In this document: positions 6,936 to 14,951 of the stretch, piece by piece
How the letters are laid out: each line of letters begins with the position of its first letter
Position numbering within the stretch: position 1 is the stretch's first letter
Origin: an uncultured Amaricoccus sp.
Lineage (GTDB): Bacteria; Pseudomonadota; Alphaproteobacteria; Rhodobacterales; Rhodobacteraceae
Direction of reading: 5' to 3'
Length of the DNA stretch: 25,585 nt
Assembly (NCBI RefSeq): GCF_937891315.1
Contig: NZ_CALAGI010000124.1
Span: 1-25,585 of the forward strand
The notes under the pieces: model-generated
Seen by the model: only the letters and a program-made list of their open reading frames with translations
Told to the model about the DNA's origin: nothing
Databases searched by the model: none
Made by a program: the position numbers and the translations under genes

Positions 6936-7967
6936 ATGACGGAATATCAACCGCACCGCCTCTCCGTTGCGCCGATGATGGACTGGACCGATCGCCATTG
7001 CCGCGCGTTTCACCGGCGTTTCACGCGCCGGGCGTTGCTCTATACCGAGATGGTCACCACCGGCGCGGTGCTGCGCGGGCCGCGGGAGCGGCTGCTGCGG
7101 TTCGCGCGGGAGGAGCATCCGGTCGCGCTGCAGCTCGGCGGCTCTGTCCCGGCCGAGCTTGCCGAGGCGGCGCGGATCGGTCGCGATCTCGGGTTCGACG
7201 AGATCAATCTCAATGTGGGTTGTCCCTCGGACCGGGTTCAGTCGGGCTGCTTCGGCGCGGCGCTGATGCGCGAGCCGGCGCTGGTCGCCGACTGCGCGGC
7301 CGCGATGGTCGCCGCCGCTGGCCCGGTGCCGGTCAGCGTCAAATGTCGGATCGGCGTCGATGACCAGGATCCGGAGGTGGTCCTGCCCGAATTCCTGCGT
7401 CGGGTCGCGGCGGCCGGCGTCGGGCGCTTCGCCATCCATGCGCGCAAGGCCTGGCTCCAGGGTCTCAGCCCCAAGGAGAACCGCGAGATCCCGCCGCTCG
7501 ATCATGACCTCGCGCGGCGGATGAAGGTGGCGTTCCCCGGGCTCGAGATCGCGATCAACGGCGGGATCACCGACCTTGACATGGCCGAGGCGTTTCTCGC
7601 GCGGGGGCTCGACGGCGTGATGATCGGCCGGGCGGCCTATCACAATCCGGCGCTGCTCGGCGCGGTCGATCGCCGGGTCTTCGGAGGCGCGACCCCGGAT
7701 GTCGCCGCCGAGGACGCGGTGCGGGCCATGCTGCCCTATATCGAGGCGGAGTTGCGGGACGGCGCGGAGCTCCCGCGCATCACGCGCCACATGCTCGGGG
7801 CGTTCCAGGGTCGTCCGGGTGCGCGCGCCTGGCGCCGGATGCTCTCGGAACGCGCGCATCGCGCGGGCGCGGGCCCGGAGCTCGTCGAGCGCGCCCTCGC
7901 CGAAGTGACTGGCGCGGGCGATCAGGTCAATGTGGGGAACGCCACTCCGGACCTTCAGCCGAGATAG
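6936..7967 (+). CDS. dusA: tRNA-dihydrouridine synthase A
   Basis: 343 residues; FMN-dependent reduction of uridine in the tRNA D-loop. The opening LSVAPMMDWTDRHCR, the catalytic cysteine C96 in NVGCPSDRVQSG, the FMN/substrate segment VKCRIGVD, and HARKAWLQGLSPKENR all mark the DusA subgroup rather than DusB or DusC. Start: ATG 6936; an in-frame TTG at 6918 is less likely. Only a weak GAGG lies upstream, about 12 bases off. The 3' end overlaps the convergent thiQ by 13 bp. The 5' end of dusA is a known integration target for a family of islands and prophages, and a broken integrase gene lies directly upstream. Confidence 0.96.
   Translation: MTEYQPHRLSVAPMMDWTDRHCRAFHRRFTRRALLYTEMVTTGAVLRGPRERLLRFAREEHPVALQLGGSVPAELAEAARIGRDLGFDEINLNVGCPSDRVQSGCFGAALMREPALVADCAAAMVAAAGPVPVSVKCRIGVDDQDPEVVLPEFLRRVAAAGVGRFAIHARKAWLQGLSPKENREIPPLDHDLARRMKVAFPGLEIAINGGITDLDMAEAFLARGLDGVMIGRAAYHNPALLGAVDRRVFGGATPDVAAEDAVRAMLPYIEAELRDGAELPRITRHMLGAFQGRPGARAWRRMLSERAHRAGAGPELVERALAEVTGAGDQVNVGNATPDLQPR
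6964..7005 (+). other. Candidate island attachment site within dusA 5' end
   Basis: This stretch encodes VAPMMDWTDRHCR, the conserved part of dusA in which dusA-specific integrases are known to recombine. The presence of an integrase remnant next door makes it a plausible attL/attR half. No second copy was noticed in the window; the other end would lie to the left, outside it. Confidence 0.25.
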
Positions 7968-8647
7968 GCGCGGAGGGCGGGGGGCGGGTCGGCGAGGAGC
8001 GGGCCGGTGGCGGCCGGCGGTGCGACGGCGCCGTCCATGACGAGGACGGTCTGCTCGGCGATGCGCAGCGCGTCGCGGGGGTCGTGGGTAACCATCAGCA
8101 GCGTCGCCCGCTGTTCGGCGCGGATGCGGGCGACGAGGTCGAGCATCTCGGCGCGGAGCGCGGGGCCGAGGGCGGCGAAGGGTTCGTCGAGCATCATGAT
8201 CGGCCGGTCGCGCAGCAAGGCGCGGGCGAGGGCGACGCGCTGGCGCTCGCCGCCCGAAAGCTGACCCGGCAGGCGGCGGTCCATCCCGGCGAGCCCGACG
8301 GAGGCGAGCGCGCCGGCGACGCGGGCCCAGCCGGCGCGATCGAGCCGCAGGTCGGGGCGCAGGCCGAGGCCGACATTCTGCGCGGCGGTGAGATGGGCGA
8401 AGAGATTGTGGTCCTGAAAGAGCAGCGTCACCGGCCGCTCGGCGGGTGGCAGGGCGGTGATGTCGCGGCCGTCCCACAGCACATGGCCACGCGCCGGTGC
8501 GAGAAACCCGGCGATGACGGCGAGGAGCGTGCTCTTTCCGGCGCCGGACGGGCCGATCAGCGCCGTGGCGCTGCCCGGTTCCAGCGCGATGTCGGCGGTC
8601 ATGCGCCAGTCGTCCTGGCTGATCTCGAGATTCTCAAGCCGGAGCAT
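7955..8647 (-). CDS. thiQ: Thiamine ABC transporter ATP-binding protein
   Basis: 230 residues, close to the usual ThiQ length. Walker A GPSGAGKST (K38), Q-loop region LLFQDHNLF, signature LSGGERQR, Walker B IMMLDEPF and the switch histidine in VTHDPRDAL are all present. DHNLFAHLT is characteristic of ThiQ. It energises import of thiamine or its phosphates at the inner membrane with ThiP and ThiB. Start: ATG 8647, whose family N-terminus MLRLENL fits; a TTG seven codons upstream is possible. It overlaps the end of thiP by 14 bp and its 3' end overlaps dusA by 13 bp. It belongs to the thiBPQ operon under the TPP riboswitch. Confidence 0.93.
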   Translation of the reverse strand: MLRLENLEISQDDWRMTADIALEPGSATALIGPSGAGKSTLLAVIAGFLAPARGHVLWDGRDITALPPAERPVTLLFQDHNLFAHLTAAQNVGLGLRPDLRLDRAGWARVAGALASVGLAGMDRRLPGQLSGGERQRVALARALLRDRPIMMLDEPFAALGPALRAEMLDLVARIRAEQRATLLMVTHDPRDALRIAEQTVLVMDGAVAPPAATGPLLADPPPALRAYLG

Positions 8648-10223
8648 GGATCCGCCCCCCGCGATCAAAGATCCAGAAGAGAAGATAGGTGAGGCCGACG
8701 AGGACGAGGGCGACGCCGGCCGCGGCTTCCATGCGATAGGCGGCCATCAGTCGCTGCATGAGGAGCGGCAGGGTCGCGACCTCGGGCGGGGCGAAGAGCG
8801 CGATCACGCCGAGATCGCCCATGCTGAGCGCGGCCGCGAGCCCGGCGGCGAAGCCCATCGGCCGACGCAGCCGCGCCCAGGTGACGAGGCGGAAGCGCGC
8901 CCAGCCGGCGATGCCGAGGCTGTCGGCGAGGCGGCCGTCGAGCGTGCGCGCCGCGCCGAGCGCGGGCAGGAGCGCGCGCAAGGTGAAGGGCAGCGCCATG
9001 GCGGCGTTGACCGCCGCCGTCACCGGCAGGGCGAGGGCGAAGGGATCGGCGAGCGGATGCAGCAGGATGAACAGGCCGGTACCGATCACGAAGGGCGAGG
9101 CGGCGAGGGTCAGCATGCCGAAGGCCTCGACGCCGCGACCGCCGCCCCGGGCACGGAGCGCGTCGATCAGCGCGGCGAGGCCGAGGCCGAGGCCGACCGC
9201 CAGCGCCGCCGAGGCGAGCGCGACCCCGACGCTGCGCAGGGCGGCGATCCAGACCGAGGCCCCCGGTCCGGCGATGAGGGCGGGCAGGCCGCGAGCCACG
9301 ACGGCGAGAAGCGGCAGGCCGAGAAACAAACCGAGCGCGAGGAGCGCGGCGCCGTCGAGCAGTCGTTGCGCGGGGTGCGCGTCCCAACGTCGCACCGTGC
9401 CGCGCAGGCCGCTGTCGAACCGCGCCTCGGCCGCGAGGCGGAGCGCGGCGACGGTGACGGCGCCGCAGAGCGCGAACTGGATGAGGGCGAGCAGCGCGGC
9501 GCGGCCGAGGTCGAAATCGAAGCGCAGCGCCTGATAGATCGCGAGTTCCACGGTCGTCGCCCGCGGCCCGCCGCCGAGGGTCAAAGCGACGGCGAAGGAA
9601 CCAACGCAGAGCAGGAAGACGAGGACAAAGGCGCCGGGCAACACCTCGCGCAGCATCGGCGCCTCGATCCGGCGAAAGATGTCGCGCGGCCCGAAGCCGA
9701 GCTGCGCGGCGAGGCGGAACTGCTCGGCCGGAAGGGCGAGCCAGCCCTGCAGGACGAGGCGGGTGACCAGCGGCAGGTTGAAGAACACATGGGCGAGCAC
9801 CACGCCGGTCAGGCCGTAGATGTCGATCGGCCCGAACCCGGCGGCGCCGAGCCCGTGGCTGACCAGCCCCGCGCGGCCCCAGATCGCGAGGAGGCCGAAG
9901 ATCGCGACGATGGCGGGCAGCAGGAACGGCGCGCCGAGCAGTGCCACGAAGGCGCCGCGGCCCGGAAAACTCCGCCGGGCCAGCGCCCGGGCGGCGGGCA
10001 CGGCGAGCGCGACGCTCAGCGCCGCGGAGATCAGCGCCTGGGTGAGCGTGAAGCGCAGCGCCGCCCAGTCGGCGGGACCGAGCGCGCGGCCGGGTTCGGC
10101 CCGGAGCGCGAGCGCCAGCAGCGGGCCGAGGGTCAGGGCGGCGACGAGCACCAACGCGAGGCCGCCCCCCGTCCAGACCAGCGCGCCGACCCGCGGCGCT
10201 ACTTGCTGAGCGCGGCGAGCCAT
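8634..10223 (-). CDS. thiP: Thiamine ABC transporter permease (two fused permease domains)
   Basis: 529 residues, in the range of ThiP (about 530). Strongly hydrophobic with roughly twelve membrane segments arranged as two homologous halves. Each half has an EAA-type loop that contacts the ATPase: EQFRLAAQLGFGPRDIFRRI (about 168-187) and RLADSLGIAGWARFRLV in the second half. The fused two-domain architecture is the ThiP/FbpB class. Start: ATG 10223, which lies inside the 3' end of thiB (25-bp overlap). A frame open much further upstream is only antisense-like overlap with thiB. The start lacks a strong ribosome-binding site, which suggests translational coupling to thiB. Confidence 0.92.
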   Translation of the reverse strand: MARRAQQVAPRVGALVWTGGGLALVLVAALTLGPLLALALRAEPGRALGPADWAALRFTLTQALISAALSVALAVPAARALARRSFPGRGAFVALLGAPFLLPAIVAIFGLLAIWGRAGLVSHGLGAAGFGPIDIYGLTGVVLAHVFFNLPLVTRLVLQGWLALPAEQFRLAAQLGFGPRDIFRRIEAPMLREVLPGAFVLVFLLCVGSFAVALTLGGGPRATTVELAIYQALRFDFDLGRAALLALIQFALCGAVTVAALRLAAEARFDSGLRGTVRRWDAHPAQRLLDGAALLALGLFLGLPLLAVVARGLPALIAGPGASVWIAALRSVGVALASAALAVGLGLGLAALIDALRARGGGRGVEAFGMLTLAASPFVIGTGLFILLHPLADPFALALPVTAAVNAAMALPFTLRALLPALGAARTLDGRLADSLGIAGWARFRLVTWARLRRPMGFAAGLAAALSMGDLGVIALFAPPEVATLPLLMQRLMAAYRMEAAAGVALVLVGLTYLLFWIFDRGGRIHAPA

Positions 10224-11194
10224 TCGGCCAGCGCCGGATCGCGCAGCTCGCGCGCCTCCTCGGGCGAGAAGAGCAGGGTCTTCTCCGGCCGGGGCAGCGC
10301 GGCGAATTCCGGCGGCAGGCCGGCGGCGGGGGTATGGGCGGGATACATCCAGTTGGTGGTCGGGATCACCGACTGGAAATCGTCGCTGAGCATGAAGGCG
10401 AGGAACTGCTTCGCAAGCTCCGGCTGGTCGCTGTGGGCGGTCATCGCCGCCACTTCGATCTGGGTATAGTTGCCCTCCTCGAAGATCGCGGCGCGCTTGG
10501 TCGCATCCTGCTCGGCGATCTGGTGATAGGCGGGCGAGGTGGTATAGGCGAGCGCCATGTCGACCTCGCCCGACAGGAACAGGCCGTAGCCCTCCGACCA
10601 ACCGGGCGCCACCGTGACGATGCGTGGCGCGAGACCCTTCCAGATCTCCGGCGCCCTGTCGCCATAGGCGTTCTTGATCCAGAGCAGCAACCCGAGACCG
10701 GGGGTCGAGCTGCGCGGATCGAGGATCACGACGCTGGTGTCCGAGGCGATCAGATCGGTGAAGCTCATCGGCGGGTTCGGGAGCTTCGTCTCGTCGTAGA
10801 CGAAGGCGAAATAGCCCCAGTCGTAGGGCAGGAAGATCGGGTCGGTCCAGTCGACCGGCACGTCGAGCGCCGGCGCCTCGATCCCGTGCGGCGCGAACAG
10901 GCCGGTCGCCGTCGCTTCCGCCGTGAGATTGGTGTCGAGGCCGAGCACGATGTCGGCCGGGCTGCGCTCGCCCTCCAGCTTCAGCCGTGACAGCAGGCCG
11001 GCGCCGTCGCCCGCGCCGACGAATTTCACCACGCAGCCGCAGCTTTCCTCGAACTTCTTCGCGATGGCGGGACCGGGCCCCCATTCGGCGGTGAAGCTCT
11101 CATAGGTGTAGATGGTGAGCTCTGGCTTGTCCTCCGCCAACGCGAGCGAGGCGGTGAGGACGACCGCCGCGGCGATCGGAAGGAAGGGTCGCAT
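10199..11194 (-). CDS. thiB: Thiamine-binding periplasmic protein
   Basis: 331 residues with a signal peptide: a short basic start, a hydrophobic core (about residues 5-19) and a probable cleavage after ALA at residue 20. The mature part begins LTIYTYESF, and the segments PADIVLGLDTNL, DWGYFAFVYDE, DPRSSTPGLGLLLWIK and the C-terminal TNWMYPAH are typical of ThiB/TbpA. It binds thiamine, TMP or TPP in the periplasm and hands it to ThiP. Start: ATG 11194, with GGAG six bases upstream. That ribosome-binding site lies in a ten-pair hairpin downstream of a TPP riboswitch, so translation is probably repressed by TPP. First gene of thiBPQ. Confidence 0.95.
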   Translation of the reverse strand: MRPFLPIAAAVVLTASLALAEDKPELTIYTYESFTAEWGPGPAIAKKFEESCGCVVKFVGAGDGAGLLSRLKLEGERSPADIVLGLDTNLTAEATATGLFAPHGIEAPALDVPVDWTDPIFLPYDWGYFAFVYDETKLPNPPMSFTDLIASDTSVVILDPRSSTPGLGLLLWIKNAYGDRAPEIWKGLAPRIVTVAPGWSEGYGLFLSGEVDMALAYTTSPAYHQIAEQDATKRAAIFEEGNYTQIEVAAMTAHSDQPELAKQFLAFMLSDDFQSVIPTTNWMYPAHTPAAGLPPEFAALPRPEKTLLFSPEEARELRDPALAEWLAALSK

Positions 11195-11226
11195 CTCTCT
11201 CTCCAGGTCCGCGGTCGGAAAGAGAG
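11195..11226 (-). promoter_or_regulatory. Ribosome-binding-site sequestering hairpin of the TPP riboswitch
   Basis: In the minus-strand transcript, CUCUCUUUCC (11226-11217) pairs with GGAGAGAGAG (11204-11195) in ten consecutive pairs including one G-U, closed by a 12-nt loop. The second arm is the thiB Shine-Dalgarno sequence and ends at the start codon. The 3' strand of the riboswitch P1 stem (GGAGGGAAGG) can pair partly with the first arm, an obvious anti-sequestor. This gives a translational off-switch on TPP binding. Confidence 0.7.
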
Positions 11227-11243
11227 GGGTGACGGGGGACCGT

Positions 11244-11336
11244 CGCGCCTTCCCTCCGCCGGTATCAGCCGGTTCAGGTTCAACGGGTCTGCGTCACGCA
11301 TCTCAGTCCGGCTGTCCGGACACCCCGAGGCAAGGG
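11244..11336 (-). promoter_or_regulatory. TPP (THI-box) riboswitch
   Basis: The minus strand carries the conserved THI-element text in order: CGGGGTG, then CTGAGA (11306-11301), GACCCGTTGAACCTGA (about 11289-11274), and GATACCGGCGGAGGGA (11266-11251). The P1 stem can form between CCTTGCCTC at the 5' side and GAGGGAAGG at the 3' side with one mismatch. It lies about 50 nt upstream of thiB. This is an established TPP-sensing architecture in front of thiamine transport genes. Confidence 0.96.
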
Positions 11337-11480
11337 CGCAACCTAGCGACGCGGCCGGCGAATGCAAGGCGAAAGCCGGGGGGGAGCGCGATTGGCTGTC
11401 TGGCCCTCACCTTCGCTTCACGATCTCGACCGCCACCTTTCACCTGCGAGGAGAGGCCGCGCGGCGAGCCGGCTTCGGGT

Positions 11481-11900
11481 CTATGGCTCCCAGCCCGGGA
11501 TAGCGGCGGCCTGCCTGATCCAGTCGGACAGGGCTTCGGTCTCGACCGGATCGCCTTCGTGGATATGGAAATAGCGCGCGTTCGCATCCTTCGATGCGAC
11601 GGGCGGCACCGGGTCGAGCGCGGCGCCGCGAAAGAAGGCGACCTTGATATAGCGGGTGAAGCAGTGAAACGACAGGAACCACCCCTGGCCTGCCACCCCG
11701 TAGAAGGGTGAGTTCCAGCGTACCGCCTTTCCGACGCCCGGGACGAGCCGGACAATGAGCGCGTCGAGCTCGCGTCCCGCCGGACGCTTCCAGCCGGGCA
11801 TGGCGGCGAGATAGGCCTCGACCGGCGCCTCGCCATCGCCCTTGGCGATCCGGGGATTGCCGCCGGAGAGAAGGACCGGCTCGGTTTTGGTCTTGAGCAT
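11481..11900 (-). CDS. DUF1801-domain protein
   Basis: 139 residues. The features APVEAYLAAMPGWKR, RLVPGVGKAVRWNSPFYGV, then GWFLSFHCFTRYIKVAFFRG match the small YdhG/DUF1801 fold (frataxin-like, function not established). No catalytic residues can be assigned. Start: ATG 11900, preceded by GGAACGGAA. It is separated by about 140 bp from the TPP riboswitch start, on the same strand and upstream of thiB, but a functional link is not evident. It is divergent from aroC, with repeat copy A in the space between. Confidence 0.85.
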   Translation of the reverse strand: MLKTKTEPVLLSGGNPRIAKGDGEAPVEAYLAAMPGWKRPAGRELDALIVRLVPGVGKAVRWNSPFYGVAGQGWFLSFHCFTRYIKVAFFRGAALDPVPPVASKDANARYFHIHEGDPVETEALSDWIRQAAAIPGWEP

Positions 11901-11973
11901 AAATTTCCGTTCCAAAGCGAGGCCGGCCGATCGACAGGCGGCAAGATACACGGCGATCACGGCATGCCCATTC

Positions 11974-12019
11974 CGATTTCGAAGATCCCCGGAGAAATCC
12001 GGACCCCTCGCGCCCGTCT
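11974..12019. repeat. Intergenic repeat element, copy A (upstream of aroC)
   Basis: Shares with 19658-19700 the blocks CGATTTC, CCGGAGAAATCCG (13 of 13) and CCTCGCGCCC (10 of 10) in the same order and nearly the same spacing. CCGGA-GAAA-TCCGG forms a hairpin with a GNRA loop. GATTTC and GAAATC are also perfect alternative arms. Downstream, CCCTCT/AGAGGG (12022-12048) forms a further hairpin before aroC. It lies between divergent DUF1801 and aroC genes. Confidence 0.6.
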
Positions 12020-12071
12020 GGCCCTCTCCGCCCCGATCGGCTAGAGGGCGGAAAAGCCCGGGGGTCCGCCC

Positions 12072-13175
12072 ATGTCGATGAACAGCTTCGGCCATCTCTT
12101 CCGCGTCACCACCTGGGGCGAGAGCCACGGGCCGGCGCTCGGCTGCGTGGTGGACGGCTGTCCGCCGGGCATCGGCCTGACCGAGGCGGACATCCAGCCC
12201 TGGCTCGACGCGCGCAAGCCCGGCCAGAACCGCTTCACCACCCAGCGGCGCGAGGAGGACGCGGTCGAGATCCTGTCCGGCACCTTTCAGGGCGTCACCA
12301 CGGGCACGCCGATCAGCCTGATGATCCGCAACACCGACCAGCGCTCCAAGGACTATGGCGAAATCGCCGAGAAATTCCGGCCGGGGCACGCCGACATCAC
12401 CTATTTCCAGAAATACGGCCTGCGCGACTATCGCGGCGGCGGGCGGTCGAGCGCGCGCGAGACGGCGGCGCGGGTCGCCGCCGGGGCGGTGGCGCGCAAG
12501 GCGCTGGCGGCGCTGGCGCCGGGGGTGACGATCCGGGGTGCGATGACCCGCATGGGGGCGCTCGCGGTCGATCCGGCGGCCTGGGACTGGGACGAGGTGG
12601 CGCGCAATCCCTTCTGGTGCCCGGATGCCAAGGCGGCTATGGCCTGGGCCGACTATCTCGACGCCTTGCGCAAATCCGGCAATTCGATCGGCGCGGTGGT
12701 CGAGGTCCGGGCAGGCGGCGTGCCCGCCGGCCTTGGCGCGCCGATCTATGCCAAGCTCGACAGCGACCTCGCCGCCGCGCTGATGACGATCAACGCGGTG
12801 AAAGGGGTGGAGATCGGCGCCGGCTTCGCGGCGGCGGAACTGACCGGCGAGGACAATGCCGACGAGATCTTCATGGGCAACGACGGACCGCGGTTTTCCT
12901 CGAACCACGCCGGCGGCATTCTCGGCGGCATTTCCAGCGGTCAGGACATCGTCGCGCGCTTCGCGGTGAAGCCGACCTCCTCGATCCTGAAGCCGAGGCG
13001 CACGATCAACCTGCGCGGCGAGGAAACGGAAATCGTGACCAAGGGCCGGCACGACCCCTGCGTCGGCATCCGCGCGGTGCCGGTCGGCGAGGCGATGCTC
13101 GCCTGCGTGCTGATCGATCATTTCCTGCTCCACCGGGGCCAGATCGGCGCGGCGGGCGGGGTCATCGGCGACTGA
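12072..13175 (+). CDS. aroC: Chorismate synthase
   Basis: 367 residues; last step of the shikimate pathway, converting EPSP to chorismate with reduced FMN. Signature motifs: GHLFRVTTWGESHGPALGC at the N-terminus with its catalytic histidine, GHADITYFQKYGLRDYRGGG with the second histidine, SSARETAARVAAGAVARK, and near the end KPTSSI and GRHDPCVGIRAVPVGEAM. Length and N-terminus fit ATG 12072; a second ATG two codons later is also possible. The ribosome-binding site is weak. It is transcribed alone to the right and its 3' end overlaps the convergent methyltransferase gene by 14 bp. An intergenic repeat and a hairpin sit in its upstream region. Confidence 0.97.
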   Translation: MSMNSFGHLFRVTTWGESHGPALGCVVDGCPPGIGLTEADIQPWLDARKPGQNRFTTQRREEDAVEILSGTFQGVTTGTPISLMIRNTDQRSKDYGEIAEKFRPGHADITYFQKYGLRDYRGGGRSSARETAARVAAGAVARKALAALAPGVTIRGAMTRMGALAVDPAAWDWDEVARNPFWCPDAKAAMAWADYLDALRKSGNSIGAVVEVRAGGVPAGLGAPIYAKLDSDLAAALMTINAVKGVEIGAGFAAAELTGEDNADEIFMGNDGPRFSSNHAGGILGGISSGQDIVARFAVKPTSSILKPRRTINLRGEETEIVTKGRHDPCVGIRAVPVGEAMLACVLIDHFLLHRGQIGAAGGVIGD

Positions 13176-14400
13176 ACCGGGCGGCGAGTTCGACATGGCC
13201 GGACCAGCGGAACTGATCGACCGTCTGGACCCAGTCGAGCGCATATCCGCCGGCGACGAGAAGGCCCGCGTCGCGGGCGAAACTGACGGGATCGCAGGAG
13301 ATCATCGCGACGCGCGGCACGGCGGCGCGGGCGAGTTGGCCCGCCTGCGCCTCGGCGCCCGCGCGCGGCGGGTCGAGGACGACGGCGTCGTAGCGGTTGA
13401 GCTCCGCGGCGAGCAGCGGGCGGCGGAAGAGATCGCGGCGCTCGACCGTGACGCGGCGAAGGCCTGGCGTCTGGCGCGCACCGGCGTCGAGCGCCGCGAG
13501 CATCCTGGCCTCGCCCTCGACGGCATGGATCTCGGCGCCCTCGGCCAATGGCAGCGAGAAGGTGCCACAGCCGGAAAAGAGATCGGCGATCCGCCGCGCG
13601 TCGCCGACCGCCGCGCGCGCCGCCCCGGTCAGCGCCGCTTCGCCTTCCGCGGTCGCCTGAAGGAAGGCGCCCGGCGGGGGCGTGACATGCGCCGCGCCGA
13701 AGCGCTGGAACGGTGGGCGGCGCAGGGCGGCGGTCTCGCCGTTCCAGGTCAGCCGCGCGAGATCGGTGGCTTCCGCCAGCGCCGCCAGCCGCGCGCCGAG
13801 GTCGGCCTCGAGCGGCTTCGCGCCGCCGACGTCGATATCGAGCCCGGCGGGGCCGCTGGTGACACCGAGCCGGATCGTGCCGCCCCGGCCGGCGCCGAGC
13901 CCGGTCAGCTCGGTCAGCACCGGCTTCGCCGCGAGCAGTTCGGGCCGGACCAGCGGGCATTCGACGACATCGATCACCGCGTCGGAGCGGCGCGCGCGAA
14001 AGCCGATCGCGACCGTCTTTCGCGTGCGATGCCCGGCGAAGGTCGCCCGGCGCCGCGACCGCGGCGGCGAAGTCAGCGTCGGACGCAACTCGGCCGACAA
14101 CCCGCGCGCGGCGAGCGCGCGACCCACGGCGTCGCGCTTCCAGTTCGCGAGAAACGCGTCCGAAGCATGTTGCAGCGCGCATCCGCCGCAGGTGCCGAAA
14201 TGCCGGCAGACCGGCGCGGTCCTGTCGGGCGAGGGCGCGAGGATCTCTCCGACCCGCAGCGTCCCGCCGTCCAGCACACCGCGCACCACCTCGCCCGGCA
14301 GCGTGAAAGGGGCGCGAACCGGCCCGGCGAGACCGTCGCCTTCGAGTCCGAGACGCTCGATGCTGATCGCCTGCGTCGGATCGAAAGTCGGTCTTTCCAT
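13162..14400 (-). CDS. TrmA/RlmD-family iron-sulfur RNA (uracil-5)-methyltransferase
   Basis: 412 residues. An N-terminal TRAM-like region (about 10-50) is followed by an iron-sulfur motif CRHFGTCGGCALQH with C65, C71 and C74; the fourth cysteine is probably C148 (VVECPL). The SAM-binding site is DLFSGCGTFSLPLA, then VLDPPRAGAEAQ, and the catalytic cysteine is C369 in MISCDPVSFARD. This organisation is that of RlmD/RlmC, which make m5U in 23S rRNA. Which uridine is modified cannot be decided. The start ATG 14400 is chosen for family fit; a frame extends 19 codons upstream. It diverges from the VOC gene, with 68 bp between. Confidence 0.92.
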   Translation of the reverse strand: MERPTFDPTQAISIERLGLEGDGLAGPVRAPFTLPGEVVRGVLDGGTLRVGEILAPSPDRTAPVCRHFGTCGGCALQHASDAFLANWKRDAVGRALAARGLSAELRPTLTSPPRSRRRATFAGHRTRKTVAIGFRARRSDAVIDVVECPLVRPELLAAKPVLTELTGLGAGRGGTIRLGVTSGPAGLDIDVGGAKPLEADLGARLAALAEATDLARLTWNGETAALRRPPFQRFGAAHVTPPPGAFLQATAEGEAALTGAARAAVGDARRIADLFSGCGTFSLPLAEGAEIHAVEGEARMLAALDAGARQTPGLRRVTVERRDLFRRPLLAAELNRYDAVVLDPPRAGAEAQAGQLARAAVPRVAMISCDPVSFARDAGLLVAGGYALDWVQTVDQFRWSGHVELAARFSRR

Positions 14401-14468
14401 TTCGGCCACTTTCACGGGAAACCCGGGCGCTTTATCTTCGCAGCGTGAAGGATTCAACGGAGAGTATC

Positions 14469-14951
14469 ATGACAACGCCAGTCGCGCCCGGCACAAGGGT
14501 CGGGCATGTGCATCTGAAGGTGGCCGATCTCGACCGGGCGATCGCCTTCTATTCGGGCGTGCTCGGTTTCGAGTTGCAGCAGAAATACGGCGATCAGGCG
14601 GCCTTCCTGTCGGCGGGCGGCTATCATCACCATATCGGCCTCAATACCTGGGAGAGCCGCGGCGGCCGGCCGCCGGCGCCCGGTACCACCGGCCTGTTCC
14701 ACACCGCCTTTCTCTATCCGACGCGCGCCGATCTCGCCGACGCCCTGCGCCGGCTGACGGCGGCGGGCATCCGGCTCGATGGCGCCTCGGATCATGGCGT
14801 GTCGCAGGCGCTCTATCTCCGGGATCCCGACGGCAACGGCGTCGAGCTCTACTGGGATCGTCCGGAAACGGAATGGCCGCGCGACAGGGACGGAAAGCTC
14901 GCCATGGTGACCGAGCGGCTGGATTTGCGGGCGCTGCTGGCCGAGGCCTGA
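14469..14951 (+). CDS. VOC-superfamily (glyoxalase/extradiol dioxygenase-like) protein
   Basis: 160 residues. VOC fold: VGHVHLKVADLDRAIAFY then LGF at the start, HHHIGLNTW in the middle, and LYLRDPDGNGVELYWDRP near the end. Plausible metal ligands are H15, a histidine in 53-55, and E127. These proteins bind a divalent metal and act on small molecules; many are resistance, isomerase or dioxygenase enzymes, and the substrate is unknown here. Start: ATG 14469, with GGAG eight bases upstream; an in-frame GTG at 14445 is less likely. The last 103 bp overlap the convergent tlyA-like gene. Confidence 0.92.
   Translation: MTTPVAPGTRVGHVHLKVADLDRAIAFYSGVLGFELQQKYGDQAAFLSAGGYHHHIGLNTWESRGGRPPAPGTTGLFHTAFLYPTRADLADALRRLTAAGIRLDGASDHGVSQALYLRDPDGNGVELYWDRPETEWPRDRDGKLAMVTERLDLRALLAEA

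Noticed and set aside
8457..10469. 670-residue plus-strand frame opposite thiP
   Set aside because: It is extremely Glu/Arg/Gln-rich, has no recognisable domain, and lies antisense to a well-supported permease; it is a by-product of high GC codon use.
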